Source of the DNA: Lachnospiraceae bacterium
Lineage (GTDB): Bacteria > Bacillota > Clostridia > Lachnospirales > Lachnospiraceae
Assembly: GCA_022796475.1 (NCBI GenBank)
Contig: JAAWIS010000001.1
Coordinates: 86,219-124,506 of the forward strand
Reading direction: 5' to 3'
DNA length: 38,288 nt
The position numbers and the translations under genes were made by a program. The notes below the pieces were generated by a model, which was not told the origin of the DNA, made no database searches, and was given only the letters and a program-made list of their open reading frames with translations. Shown one piece after another: positions 17,156 through 25,402 of this stretch. Each line of letters opens with the position of its first letter. Position 1 is the first letter of the stretch.

Positions 17156-17243
17156 CCCTTGCCGGATGCCGCCGGGCCGGACATAGAAATCCGTTTCGCA
17201 CCACAGGCAGCTATTAGATTTTCCTTCCGGCAGCACGCAAGGG
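17156..17243. repeat. Long imperfect hairpin between prcB-like gene and cysE
   Basis: On the minus strand CCCTTGC-G-TGCTGCCGG at one end can pair with CCGGCGGCA-TC-CGGCAAGGG at the other, about 16 base pairs with small bulges, enclosing about 50 bases. It starts seven bases after the lipoprotein stop codon. No T-run follows it, so a simple terminator is not obvious; it could be a mobile miniature element, an mRNA 3' structure or a small RNA. Confidence 0.55.
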
Positions 17244-17249
17244 TGATGC

Positions 17250-17681
17250 CTACTGAAATACTACCGGATTTTCCAGATATTCTGTCTTAATCACAATATA
17301 TGGATAAGAAGGCTCTTTTCCTGCCTGTTCTCCATTTTCCGGCCCCTGAAGTTCTGTATCAATTACAATAGAATTTTCTGTCAAATACAGTTCCTCCACA
17401 CGGATGCTATATCCTCCGCTTGGCTGCTGCCCATATCCGGTAATTATGTAAAGGTTTTGTCCGTCGGAATACGTTAATTTAAATACATTTCCTTTTTTTT
17501 CCTCAATGGTTTTCATCAGTTCCTGCGGAACTTCCCCATCCCCTATTACCGTAAATTCCAAATCCCGCACCTTTTTCCCGTCATCTTTTTCCACACTGCA
17601 GCCGCTTAAGCACCTCACAATTAATACCCATGCAATCATCAGCGCCCACAGTACCAGCTTTCGATCTGCCGCTTTCCTCAT
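17250..17681 (-). CDS. Lipoprotein with PrcB C-terminal domain
   Basis: Predicted membrane-anchored lipoprotein of 143 residues. The signal peptide LVLWALMIAWVLIVRCLSGC has a good lipobox, LSGC, with Cys28 as the lipidation site. The remaining domain (ending GQQPSGGYSIRVEELYLTEN and YPYIVIKTEYLENPVVFQ) resembles the PrcB_C domain named from the Treponema dentilisin protease complex subunit PrcB; its function in Firmicutes is unknown. The start at 17681 follows GAGGAGG by about nine bases. It lies downstream of the ABC transporter genes with a gap of about 180 bases, so cotranscription is possible but not clear. Confidence 0.82.
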   Translation of the reverse strand: MRKAADRKLVLWALMIAWVLIVRCLSGCSVEKDDGKKVRDLEFTVIGDGEVPQELMKTIEEKKGNVFKLTYSDGQNLYIITGYGQQPSGGYSIRVEELYLTENSIVIDTELQGPENGEQAGKEPSYPYIVIKTEYLENPVVFQ

Positions 17682-17862
17682 CACAATATCCTCCTCATAT
17701 TTTCCGGATAAGCCCTTGTCCAAAAACAACGGGAAACCGGGTTTATAACAGGATATTCCGCAAGCAGGAAAAATATTCCTGTCCTGCCAAAGTCCCTAAA
17801 AGCGGGTATCTTGACCAGATAGAATCCGATCAAAACGCTGGTGTTTGGCATGTTGGCATTCA

Positions 17863-18972
17863 TCAATCTGGCAGACAATATTTATTCTGTTTTTTTGCAT
17901 ATTCCATAAGCTCTTTATTGGCTGACTCTAAGGCGCCAAACTGTTTGCGGCAGCAGATTACCCTTTGGCACCGATCAATCCATCCTTTTGCCTCTGAAAT
18001 CAGCCTTTCTTCTATCGGTTCAAACCCTCTTGCTTCAATGGTATGGACAGCCAGGGCTTTTGCCACCGGGTAGTCCAAATCCTGATCAAATAAAATCCCC
18101 GCAACAAACGGCCTTCCTTCTCTTTGAAGTTTCCGAAACTCCATCCTGCCCTTTCCGCCTCCTGCAATTACAAAGATTTCCGGATTCCCCTTTGGTTTTT
18201 CTAATTCCGGACTCTGGTTTTCCTCATCAAAGGTTCCTGCCGTAATCCCAAACAATTCCCTCAGGAATCCAGACGAAAATACTTCTTTTGGAGGCCTGGG
18301 GCCTTCTGCCTGTGTGCCCCGGATACAGAGCACTTGATCGGAAATTCTGGCAGCAAAATCCAACTCATGAATCGACATAATCACCATCAGTTTTTTCTTT
18401 CTTGCTAAACTCTGCAGAAGGGATAAAAATTCCAGTTTGTATCTCATATCCAGATAAGAAGTAGGTTCGTCAAGAAGAATCAGCTCCGGCTCCTGGCAAA
18501 TCGCCCTTGCTAACAAAATCCTCTGCCGCTGTCCATCGCTGATTTTTTCAAATTCCTGATCCTTAAGCTCCTGCACCTGAACCAGCTCCATAGCCTCATT
18601 AACTGCCAGGCGGTCTTTTTTTGAAAGAATCCCAAAACTTCCGGTATAGGGATACCGTCCCAAAGCCACTACATCCCAGCAGGAAACCATTTCTCCATGC
18701 AAGCGGTCTGTAAAAACTACGGACACCTTCCTGGCCCGCTCCCTGGCCTTCATCTTATGCAAATCCCTGCCGCCCAGAAAAACGCTCCCGCCCAGCAGAG
18801 GAATCCGGCCTGCAATACTCTTTAAAATCGTAGATTTCCCGGAACCGTTAGGGCCAAGAAGCGTAAGGATTTCCCCTGGGTTTACCCGGATTTTAATATT
18901 TTGAATAAGCGGAATACCATGATATCCCACATCCATTCCTTCCGCATAAAAATATCCCGGCCCTTTTCCCAT
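17863..18972 (-). CDS. ABC transporter ATPase, BtuD/FecE type, with C-terminal extension
   Basis: Energises import of a cobalamin, haem or siderophore-type ligand with the adjacent permease. Motifs: Walker A LLGPNGSGKST (about 38-48), signature KISDGQRQRILLARA (Asp replaces the usual first Gly of SGGQ), Walker B LILLDEPTSYLD and the switch His in IMSIHELDFA. The ATPase ends near residue 255. The remaining 110 residues (for example NPEIFVIAGGGKGRMEFRKL and RGFEPIEERLISEAKGWIDR) form a separate domain not found in ordinary FecE/BtuD proteins, which are about 255-270 residues long. The gene starts eight bases after the permease ends. Cobalamin-type ligand is inferred from the upstream riboswitch. 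Confidence 0.92.
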   Translation of the reverse strand: MGKGPGYFYAEGMDVGYHGIPLIQNIKIRVNPGEILTLLGPNGSGKSTILKSIAGRIPLLGGSVFLGGRDLHKMKARERARKVSVVFTDRLHGEMVSCWDVVALGRYPYTGSFGILSKKDRLAVNEAMELVQVQELKDQEFEKISDGQRQRILLARAICQEPELILLDEPTSYLDMRYKLEFLSLLQSLARKKKLMVIMSIHELDFAARISDQVLCIRGTQAEGPRPPKEVFSSGFLRELFGITAGTFDEENQSPELEKPKGNPEIFVIAGGGKGRMEFRKLQREGRPFVAGILFDQDLDYPVAKALAVHTIEARGFEPIEERLISEAKGWIDRCQRVICCRKQFGALESANKELMEYAKKQNKYCLPD

Positions 18973-18980
18973 AGTTTTCT

Positions 18981-20003
18981 TTACTCCCTTCTGGCGCTGC
19001 CCCTTCTTAGCATAACCCCGATTACCACCGGAGCGCCAAATACCGCAGTTACTGTACTGATGCTGAGTTCTGTAGGCGCAAACACAGTTCTTGCCAGCAA
19101 ATCACAAAACAGGCAAAATACGCTGCCGCCTAAAAAACAGGCAGGAATCATCCGGAACGGTTTCGTATCATTTAAAAATGCCTTAACCAATTGGGGCACT
19201 GCAATCCCCACAAATGAAACCGGCCCCGCAAACGCTACAATGCTGGCAGACAAAATGCTGGACAGCAGAACCAGTAGGACTCTTAATCTTCGGATATTCA
19301 CTCCCACGCTGTCCGCATAAGACTCTCCCAACTGATAAGCAAGGATTGGTTTCGATAAAAAAAATACGGCCAGCGTCACTGGGAAGATCACTGCTGACAT
19401 GGTCCGTATATGTTCCCAGGCAATTCCGGAAAAGCTGCCCTTTGACCAATGATGAAGATTCACAATATCGGCATCTGCTGCAAATGTTACGATAAAATCA
19501 GTTACTGCAGAGCAGATATACCCGATCATTACTCCGCTGACCACCAGCATCGGCATCTGCTTTACCTGCTTAGACACCAGAAGCACAAACCCCATGGAGC
19601 TGACTGCCCCTAAAAATGCAGCCCCAATCATAAAACTGGAGCTGATTCTTCCCATTTTATCGAAAAAGAATACCATTACCATGGCAACTGCCAGCTTTGC
19701 TCCTGAAGAGATTCCAAGGACAAACGGCCCGGCAATGGGATTGTGGAAAAAGGTCTGGAGTAAATATCCGGACAGGGCAAGTGCGCCGCCTAAAATCGCG
19801 GCTGCCAATGCTCTGGGAAAACGGATCTGCCAGAGGATGATCCCTGTTTGTCCTTCCATTTCTGCATGTAAAAAACTGGAAAACGCTTCCTTAAACGAAA
19901 TGCTGACACTTCCCTTACATAAGTTTAACAGAAAAAGGAAAACGAGAAAGAAGACCGCGCTGGAAAAATACGCCAGATACCGCTTTTGAGCCATACCCTG
20001 CAA
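18981..20003 (-). CDS. FecCD-family ABC permease
   Basis: Membrane subunit of a type II ABC importer, about ten membrane helices in 340 residues. Family landmarks are QIRFPRALAAAILGGALALS, LLQTFFHNPIAGPFVLGIS (the conserved NPLAxP-like motif), GPVSFVGIAVPQLVKAF and the C-terminal PTELSISTVTAVFGAPVVI. I accept a TTG start at 20003 because AAGGAGG lies seven bases upstream of it, whereas the ATG at 19994 would be 16 bases away. It sits between the binding lipoprotein and the ATPase genes in one transcription unit controlled by the cobalamin riboswitch. Confidence 0.94.
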   Translation of the reverse strand: MQGMAQKRYLAYFSSAVFFLVFLFLLNLCKGSVSISFKEAFSSFLHAEMEGQTGIILWQIRFPRALAAAILGGALALSGYLLQTFFHNPIAGPFVLGISSGAKLAVAMVMVFFFDKMGRISSSFMIGAAFLGAVSSMGFVLLVSKQVKQMPMLVVSGVMIGYICSAVTDFIVTFAADADIVNLHHWSKGSFSGIAWEHIRTMSAVIFPVTLAVFFLSKPILAYQLGESYADSVGVNIRRLRVLLVLLSSILSASIVAFAGPVSFVGIAVPQLVKAFLNDTKPFRMIPACFLGGSVFCLFCDLLARTVFAPTELSISTVTAVFGAPVVIGVMLRRGSARRE

Positions 20004-20126
20004 AATGCCGCCTCCTTTCTCTGTTTTATCAGTCTTGTAATTGTGTGTATTTCTATCTGTACTTACTGATCCGCTTTTTATGGCATTCCTTATCTTAATC
20101 TCCTCACAGCCACAAACCGCCTTCCT

Positions 20127-21353
20127 TTACCGCTCCTGCTTCACTGGAAATAAGTACTGAAGTGTTGGCTCCCGGTCCTCTTCTTCTGTTAAAATTTTGT
20201 AAAAATCCATAGTAATATCGCCGACAGCCATAGATTTCTGGTACATCTCCTTTTTAGTACACCAGACATTTCCCTTTTGGACCGCTTTAAAGTCTTTTAA
20301 AACCCCACACATTTCCAGCAGGTCATCGATTCTCCCCACTTCCCCGCCTACTGCACTGTTATAAATCAAAATATCTGCATCTCTGGCAGCAGCATAAAAT
20401 TCTTCCACCTGCAAATTCACAGAAGAAGAACTGCCTTCTCCTTCTTCTCCTAATGATTGGAATACATACTGTCCCCCTGCCAGTTCAATCATCTTTGGAA
20501 TATAATCCGAAGGTTTCCTCACATTAACTGCACCATTGGAAGTAATATAGAAAAAAGCAACTGTTTTTTTCACTTCCTTACCTGAAGAAACCTGAGATAT
20601 AGCCTCCTTCTGCGCCTGAAAGGCAGCCTGTGCCTCTTCTTCTCTTCCTGTCAGTATCCCATAAAGCTTGATCCATTCTATTCTGCCTAATGGATTGGTT
20701 TCGCGGCTGGAGTGGTCAACCAGAACCGGAATTCCAAATCCCTCCAGTTTTTCCCGTACCTCCGGCGCATGATCCAGCATCGTATTTTCTATGGCAAGCT
20801 GGCAGCCCTCTGACAAAATCAGCTCGTAATCTGGTGCATTATACTTTCCTGCGTATAAAAGCCTTCCCTGAACCATAGCCTCTTTTGCCTGACCAATATA
20901 CCAATCTTCCTCTTTGGTTCCCGATAAACGTAAGTGATCCAGTGCGTCTAATGCGCAAAACATATCCATGACAGCAGAGGCTGCCAGATAAATCTGGCTT
21001 ATGGGCTGCTTTAAAACTGCAATATCCTCTGGCAAATTCTGAAAAGCTTCTGCTGATTCTGGTACAACTAAAAACCGGCTGCCATCAGACAAAGTAATCA
21101 GTTTACAGTCATTCTGGCAGAAATCTACTGTAAATTCCCTGGCATATTCCAATTCCAGCCTGCTCCCCGTCAAAAATTCTTCATATTCAGAGCCCCTTTC
21201 CTGGTTCTCTCCATTGCCTCCCTGGAGTTCGGCTTCGATTGATATGCTTTGTTCCTCTCTTGTTTTGCCGCATCCTGTACTTAGAATCCAAAGCAGCAAT
21301 GCCATTAAAAAATAGATTCGATTCCGTTTTGTCAATTTTGTCTGAGCGTTCAT
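20127..21353 (-). CDS. ABC transporter substrate-binding lipoprotein, BtuF/FepB type
   Basis: Extracytoplasmic binding protein for the adjacent permease and ATPase. The start at 21353 gives 408 residues with a basic N-terminus (TKLTKRNR), a hydrophobic core YFLMALLLWILSTGC and a lipidation Cys28. The mature domain has the class III binding-protein layout: DYELILSEGCQLAIENTMLD in the first lobe, a long helix over TGREEEAQAAFQAQKEAISQ, and DILIYNSAVGGEVGRIDDL in the second lobe. The linker after the Cys is acidic. Ligand specificity cannot be read; cobalamin or a related corrinoid or tetrapyrrole is inferred from the riboswitch and the chelatase gene directly upstream. Confidence 0.88.
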   Translation of the reverse strand: MNAQTKLTKRNRIYFLMALLLWILSTGCGKTREEQSISIEAELQGGNGENQERGSEYEEFLTGSRLELEYAREFTVDFCQNDCKLITLSDGSRFLVVPESAEAFQNLPEDIAVLKQPISQIYLAASAVMDMFCALDALDHLRLSGTKEEDWYIGQAKEAMVQGRLLYAGKYNAPDYELILSEGCQLAIENTMLDHAPEVREKLEGFGIPVLVDHSSRETNPLGRIEWIKLYGILTGREEEAQAAFQAQKEAISQVSSGKEVKKTVAFFYITSNGAVNVRKPSDYIPKMIELAGGQYVFQSLGEEGEGSSSSVNLQVEEFYAAARDADILIYNSAVGGEVGRIDDLLEMCGVLKDFKAVQKGNVWCTKKEMYQKSMAVGDITMDFYKILTEEEDREPTLQYLFPVKQER

Positions 21354-21430
21354 TCTTCCCCCCCTTTCCTGATTGCTGTAAGATACGAAAAATCTTCCCT
21401 GCTGCTCTTTGCTGCATTTCTGAAACAGCA

Positions 21431-22441
21431 TTAATCTGCAGTTTGATCAATAGCGTTTTGGCTGTGATCTGCATAAATATCCCGAATCTCTGAAAGCTCT
21501 CCCAATCCCCGAAGAATGCAGGTTACTTCATATCCTTCTGCTTCCAATACATTCTTCCAGGAGTCCTTATCATCGCCAGCCATATCATTATTTGCATGAT
21601 CCCCGGAAACTACCATAAGGGGCTCCAAAACTACTTTTTTATAAATCCCCGCCTCTTTGAGCGCTTCTGTCAGATCCTTCAATGTTGGCTCTGCCTCTAC
21701 CGTTCCGATATAATAGTTAAAAAATCCCTCTTCCTTTAAGGTTTCCTGAAGCTTTTTGTAAACCGTATTAGAATCTGCCTCTGTTCCATGTCCCATAAAA
21801 CAGATGGCCGTTTCTCCATCGTCATAGGATGCCGTATTGGCAGTAATCGCCTGAACCACTGCCTTATAATCTGCATCGCTGCTTAAAAGGGGCGCTGCCA
21901 GAGAAACTTTAGAAAACCGCTCCTTATAGCCCTCCAATGCCTCTGCTAAATCCATATATTCAAATCCATCCATCAAATGGGTCGGCTGTACAATCAGCGT
22001 CGTAACGTTGTCAGCTTCTGCCCGCTCCAGCGCCTCTTCCACATTATCAACTGCAAGCCCGTCCCGCTCTTTCAGCTTATCAATAATAATCTGGCTGGTA
22101 AAGGCCCGGCGCACCTCAAATTCCGGAAATTTACCGGCAATTGCTTTCTCAATCGCCCCAATAGTCACTTCCCGGCTGTCATTATAGCTGGTGCCAAAAC
22201 TTACCACAAGAATCGCCTTTTTTCCTGATTCCACTTCTCGTTCCCCTTCCCTGCTCTTAGCCCCGCGGCCCTCTTCTCCGTTTTTCGCAGATGATGGTTC
22301 CTCTGCTGTTTCCATTTCTTCTGCCTTCTGACCCGGCTTAGCTCCTCCGCTATTTTCTGCTTCCTTTACGCCTTTCAAACAGCCTCCCAAGCATAGCACA
22401 CCTGACAGCAGCAAAGCTGCCGTATAAACCCTTTTTTTCAT
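21431..22441 (-). CDS. cbiK: CbiK-type cobaltochelatase, exported as lipoprotein
   Basis: Anaerobic-type tetrapyrrole chelatase (CbiK/HemH-like fold). CbiK normally inserts cobalt into sirohydrochlorin in the cytoplasm. Here residues 1-21 are a signal peptide with lipobox LGGC (Cys21), followed by a Glu/Gly/Lys-rich linker (22-74) and the chelatase domain (75-336). The domain has the expected histidines: His218 in CFMGHGTEADSN and His282 in VSGDHANNDMAGD, spaced like the catalytic pair of Salmonella CbiK; His155 in VQPTHLMDGF is also conserved-looking. The start at 22441 follows GGAGGATTGGAGA. It is the first gene behind the riboswitch. Surface location suggests work on external tetrapyrroles or metal delivery, as inferred also for the periplasmic CbiK of Desulfovibrio. 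Confidence 0.9.
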   Translation of the reverse strand: MKKRVYTAALLLSGVLCLGGCLKGVKEAENSGGAKPGQKAEEMETAEEPSSAKNGEEGRGAKSREGEREVESGKKAILVVSFGTSYNDSREVTIGAIEKAIAGKFPEFEVRRAFTSQIIIDKLKERDGLAVDNVEEALERAEADNVTTLIVQPTHLMDGFEYMDLAEALEGYKERFSKVSLAAPLLSSDADYKAVVQAITANTASYDDGETAICFMGHGTEADSNTVYKKLQETLKEEGFFNYYIGTVEAEPTLKDLTEALKEAGIYKKVVLEPLMVVSGDHANNDMAGDDKDSWKNVLEAEGYEVTCILRGLGELSEIRDIYADHSQNAIDQTAD

Positions 22442-22513
22442 TCTCCAATCCTCCTCTTTATGAACTATGCAATTCATCATTGAACTGGCAACGGCTGAAT
22501 ACAGAGAATATAA

Positions 22514-22584
22514 TCCGGCCTGCCGGCCTGAAAAGGACGTCAGAACAAAGAGTCCGGCCTGCCGGACTCTCGCGCCGGAGCGCG
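22514..22584. repeat. Cluster of palindromes in the cbiK leader
   Basis: Three palindromes follow one another: CCGGC-CT-GCCGG (about 22514-22527), a perfect 10-base-arm palindrome AGAGTCCGGC-CT-GCCGGACTCT (22549-22570) and CGCGC-CGGA-GCGCG (22571-22584). They share the core TCCGGCCTGCCGG and lie in the leader between the riboswitch terminator and the cbiK start. Confidence 0.7.
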
Positions 22585-22664
22585 TCTGCATCAGAAGACA
22601 GTTTCCTTAGGCGCAAAGTGTGCATCTCCCGGAGTTTTTTTGCTTTATAGGGCGCAATTTTCTA

Positions 22665-22698
22665 TAAAAAAAGCCTTTGCTTAATCATAAGCAAAGGC
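22665..22698 (-). terminator. Expression-platform terminator of the cobalamin riboswitch
   Basis: On the minus strand GCCTTTGCTTA pairs with TAAGCAAAGGC around a short loop and is followed by seven T. Its position directly after the aptamer and before cbiK suggests premature termination when cobalamin is bound. Confidence 0.9.
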
Positions 22699-22739
22699 AG
22701 TTTTCCCCTACGAAAAACGTACAGCCAATTACTCGTGGC

Positions 22740-22935
22740 CCGGAACATTGTTCCTGTACAACAGTCAGGCAGGTCTCCTGGCTTATCGATCCACACATCG
22801 GCCATCTTCCCGGTTTCCCAGTGATATTGCGGCTTCTGCTCCCGAAATACAGTGACGAGTTCGTACAGGATTCACACCTGTTTCCCTTTTCACCAGACCC
22901 AAAAATCCAAGCCGCTTCCAGTTAACACTGTATCA
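22740..22935 (-). promoter_or_regulatory. Cobalamin riboswitch aptamer
   Basis: Minus-strand RNA shows the hallmark B12 box AAGCCAGGAGACCTGC (22769-22784), preceded in order by GGTGAAAAGGGAA, GGTGTGAATCC, CGTCACTGTA and CACTGGGAAACCGGGAAGATG, the conserved core of the cobalamin class. The helix GCGGCTT/AAGCCGC closes part of the aptamer. It lies upstream of the cbiK-transporter unit and is followed by an intrinsic terminator, so ligand binding should repress by transcription termination. Boundaries are approximate. Confidence 0.95.
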
Positions 22936-23001
22936 TGTTTCCTATGGCTGGCTCCCTGATTTTTTGTCTGACACCTGCTGTTACCATATTCAATTGGTAA
23001 T

Positions 23002-23030
23002 ACCATACCATATTTCGCCGCAGATCGCAA
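23002..23030 (-). promoter_or_regulatory. Promoter upstream of the cobalamin riboswitch
   Basis: TTGCGA (23025-23030) and TATGGT (23002-23007) on the minus strand are 17 bases apart and lie about 70 bases before the aptamer. Confidence 0.5.
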
Positions 23031-23153
23031 GATCTTGTTGAATAAAAAAACTTTGCATAAATTATATGTATGGCTTCCTAGTGTTTGAAAATTACTTGCC
23101 TGAATTTCCACAATTCTGTACCGGAGCCAATTAGCATAGGTGTAAAAGCAGCG

Positions 23154-23897
23154 TCAGTCATAATCTACTTCCATCAGGCACAAACCGCAGGGCGGCGCCG
23201 TAAAACCGGCCAGGGACCGGTTCCTGGCCTCCAAAAGCTCCTCCATACTTTGGGGTGTGCGTTTTCCAAACCCTACCTCCAGCAATGTCCCAGTCAATAT
23301 CCGTACCATATACTGCAAAAACCCAGTTCCGTGATACGTAAAGTTTAAATGCTCTCCCTTTTTTGCAATCTCTATCCGATCTACACTGCGAATGGTGGAT
23401 TTCTTCATTTTAGGATTGTGGCAAAAGCTTTTAAAATCGTGTGTTCCCATCAGATACCCGGCTGCCTCCTGCATTTTTTTTATATCCGGCAGTTCCTCTA
23501 AAATATAAACATACTTCCGGTTAAAGACTGGTTTTAGCTGACCTGCATAACAGGTATAGCAATACGTTTTTCCAATAGCATGATATCGGCTGTGGAACCG
23601 GCTGGAAGCTTTTTTTACTTCTCGTATGCAGATATCCTCCGGAAGATAGCGGTTCATATAGTCCCGGATTCCATCCGGTTCCAAATCGGTTTCAAGATGC
23701 ACGTTTGCTGTCATCCCTTTGGCGTGAACCCCTGCATCGGTACGCCCGGCGCCGATTACTTCAGCCGGATTCCCAGCCATCCGTGACAGCACATTCTCAA
23801 GTTTTCCCTGGATGGTCATATCTGTGCCAGGCTGGCGCTCCCACCCCAGATAACGGGTGCCGTCATAAGCAATCAATAATTTGTAATTTTCTTTCAT
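23154..23897 (-). CDS. truA: tRNA pseudouridine(38-40) synthase
   Basis: Forms pseudouridine at positions 38-40 in the tRNA anticodon arm. The 247-residue protein has the catalytic motif AGRTDAGVHAKGM with the nucleophilic Asp, the N-terminal LLIAYDGTRYLGWERQPG, SSRFHSRYHAIGKTYCY and the C-terminal GTGFLQYMVRILTGTLLEVG. Length is normal. It is preceded by the terminator of the 2-hydroxy acid operon (24016-24077), so it should have a separate promoter, and it is separated from the riboswitch unit downstream. The start codon is followed by MKENYKLLIAYDGT, typical of the family. Confidence 0.96.
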   Translation of the reverse strand: MKENYKLLIAYDGTRYLGWERQPGTDMTIQGKLENVLSRMAGNPAEVIGAGRTDAGVHAKGMTANVHLETDLEPDGIRDYMNRYLPEDICIREVKKASSRFHSRYHAIGKTYCYTCYAGQLKPVFNRKYVYILEELPDIKKMQEAAGYLMGTHDFKSFCHNPKMKKSTIRSVDRIEIAKKGEHLNFTYHGTGFLQYMVRILTGTLLEVGFGKRTPQSMEELLEARNRSLAGFTAPPCGLCLMEVDYD

Positions 23898-24015
23898 TCT
23901 ATCCCTTTTCCTGTTCCCTTTTCATTTTGTATTTGGATCTACATTTAGGATACTACATTTTCCTTCTAATTACAAAAGTATTTTTTCGGCACAAGATACA
24001 GCGCTTTCCTGAGCC

Positions 24016-24077
24016 GAAAAACAGAAGGCTGTGTGAAATCCGCCTGTCCAATGGTACAGATTCCACACAGCCTTCTG
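24016..24077 (-). terminator. Strong terminator ending the 2-hydroxy acid operon
   Basis: On the minus strand CAGAAGGCTGTGTGGAATC pairs almost perfectly with GATTTCACACAGCCTTCTG, followed by TTTTTC. It begins 13 bases after the LarA-type gene stop. Confidence 0.9.
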
Positions 24078-24089
24078 CTATCAATTTAT

Positions 24090-25373
24090 TTAATCCATCA
24101 TGCCGTCTTCATTAAAATGCATGGGAACAGGTCCGCTTACGTAACTGATTCCCTCCTGATCCTTGATTGCTTCATAAAGAGGCTCCGATACCTGAATTTC
24201 ATTCAGGCAAAGGGTATTTTTAATATGCACCACTCTGGCTTTCTGATAGTCCAGATTATGGCAGCACCGGATACACATCAATACTGCCTCTTTGTCTGTA
24301 TTCACATACAGCGGAATCGGACAGGCATCCATCAGCCCTGTAGTCAGCACATTGGTCCAGGTTACTTCCCAATCTACCTGATTTAAACATCTTCTGGTCG
24401 TAACATCAGCCGAACCAAGGCCGCAGCCATTATGATGGGCTTCCGGTGTAATCCCCCGGATAAACAGCTTCCGCAGTTTTAGCGTATCTCCAAATGTATG
24501 AGTAATATTTCTTCCCGTTACATTCGGATCGTGTCCATTGCCGCTGATATTCTTTCCAATCTCATCAATAATCAGCACATCGATATCATCAAACTGGAAT
24601 TTTGCCATTCGTTTTTTTGCAATCTCAAGCAGGCGGGCATCGGTTTCCATAAAATCATCCCGGTTGCACACATCAATATTGCAAATATCATCGTATGCAT
24701 TCTGAACTACCCCTACCCCAAATGCAAAGGGGCATTTTTCAAGGAATTTCTCAGCAACTGGCGGAATCAGCTCGGCAAAACGGTGGAAGCCAAAACTGTG
24801 AAACATACTGGCGCCTTTATGCTTTGCAATGCCGATTGCAATCATCTTTGCCAGGCCGCTTTCGTGAGGCCCTCTGAAATCGGTGTGAGGTTTTACCTTG
24901 TTAAAAATAACAATTCCGTCTGATTCATACGCATATTTATCACAGTACAGCGGAATTCCATTTAATTCATCATACTGAACCACCTCCATGGAGGAAAGGA
25001 TCGGAACCCCCATGGTTTCCTCTGTGATATGATAGCCTTCCAGCATTTCTATCTGCCCCTGGGCGGTAGCGCCGCCATGGCTCCCCATGGATGGAATAAT
25101 AAAGGGTTCTGCCCCCCACTCTTTTAAGGTATCACAGATTACCCGAAGCATAACATCCATATCTGGAATTCCTCTGCTCCCTGCTGTAATGCAGATTCGT
25201 TTTCCCCGATACGTTTCTTTCCCCTGGACTTTTTCCAGTTCAGACCGCATATGACTCTTTACATCTTCGATTTTTGCAGGATCATAGCTTTGGCGAATGG
25301 TCACCATGTTAGGAACCGGTACATTCTCCATCCCCTGTATTGGCGTATGCACTTCTGGAAAATCAATATACAT
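24090..25373 (-). CDS. LarA-family nickel-pincer 2-hydroxyacid racemase
   Basis: Homolog of lactate racemase LarA (DUF2088 fold), 427 residues. In LarA the nickel-pincer nucleotide is bound at Lys184 and His200, with His108 and His174 as acid/base. Here His99 (PSMGSHGGAT), His163 (KVKPHTDFRG), Lys176 (ESGLAKMIAI) and His192 (MFHSFGFH) fall in matching order, with Lys-to-His spacing of 16 as in LarA. Overall sequence differs from true lactate racemase, so it is likely one of the other LarA homologs that racemise or epimerise longer 2-hydroxy acids. It is the last gene of the operon, 29 bases after the GntP-type permease, with AGGAGG before the ATG. The cofactor genes larB, larC and larE are absent here. 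Substrate is inferred only. Confidence 0.82.
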   Translation of the reverse strand: MYIDFPEVHTPIQGMENVPVPNMVTIRQSYDPAKIEDVKSHMRSELEKVQGKETYRGKRICITAGSRGIPDMDVMLRVICDTLKEWGAEPFIIPSMGSHGGATAQGQIEMLEGYHITEETMGVPILSSMEVVQYDELNGIPLYCDKYAYESDGIVIFNKVKPHTDFRGPHESGLAKMIAIGIAKHKGASMFHSFGFHRFAELIPPVAEKFLEKCPFAFGVGVVQNAYDDICNIDVCNRDDFMETDARLLEIAKKRMAKFQFDDIDVLIIDEIGKNISGNGHDPNVTGRNITHTFGDTLKLRKLFIRGITPEAHHNGCGLGSADVTTRRCLNQVDWEVTWTNVLTTGLMDACPIPLYVNTDKEAVLMCIRCCHNLDYQKARVVHIKNTLCLNEIQVSEPLYEAIKDQEGISYVSGPVPMHFNEDGMMD

Positions 25374-25402
25374 CTTAACTCCTCCTTATCTGACAGCTTA
25401 TT

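Noticed and set aside
24498-24923. Plus-strand frame of 141 codons inside the LarA-type gene
   Set aside because: It is antisense to a gene with clear active-site residues and has no start signals.
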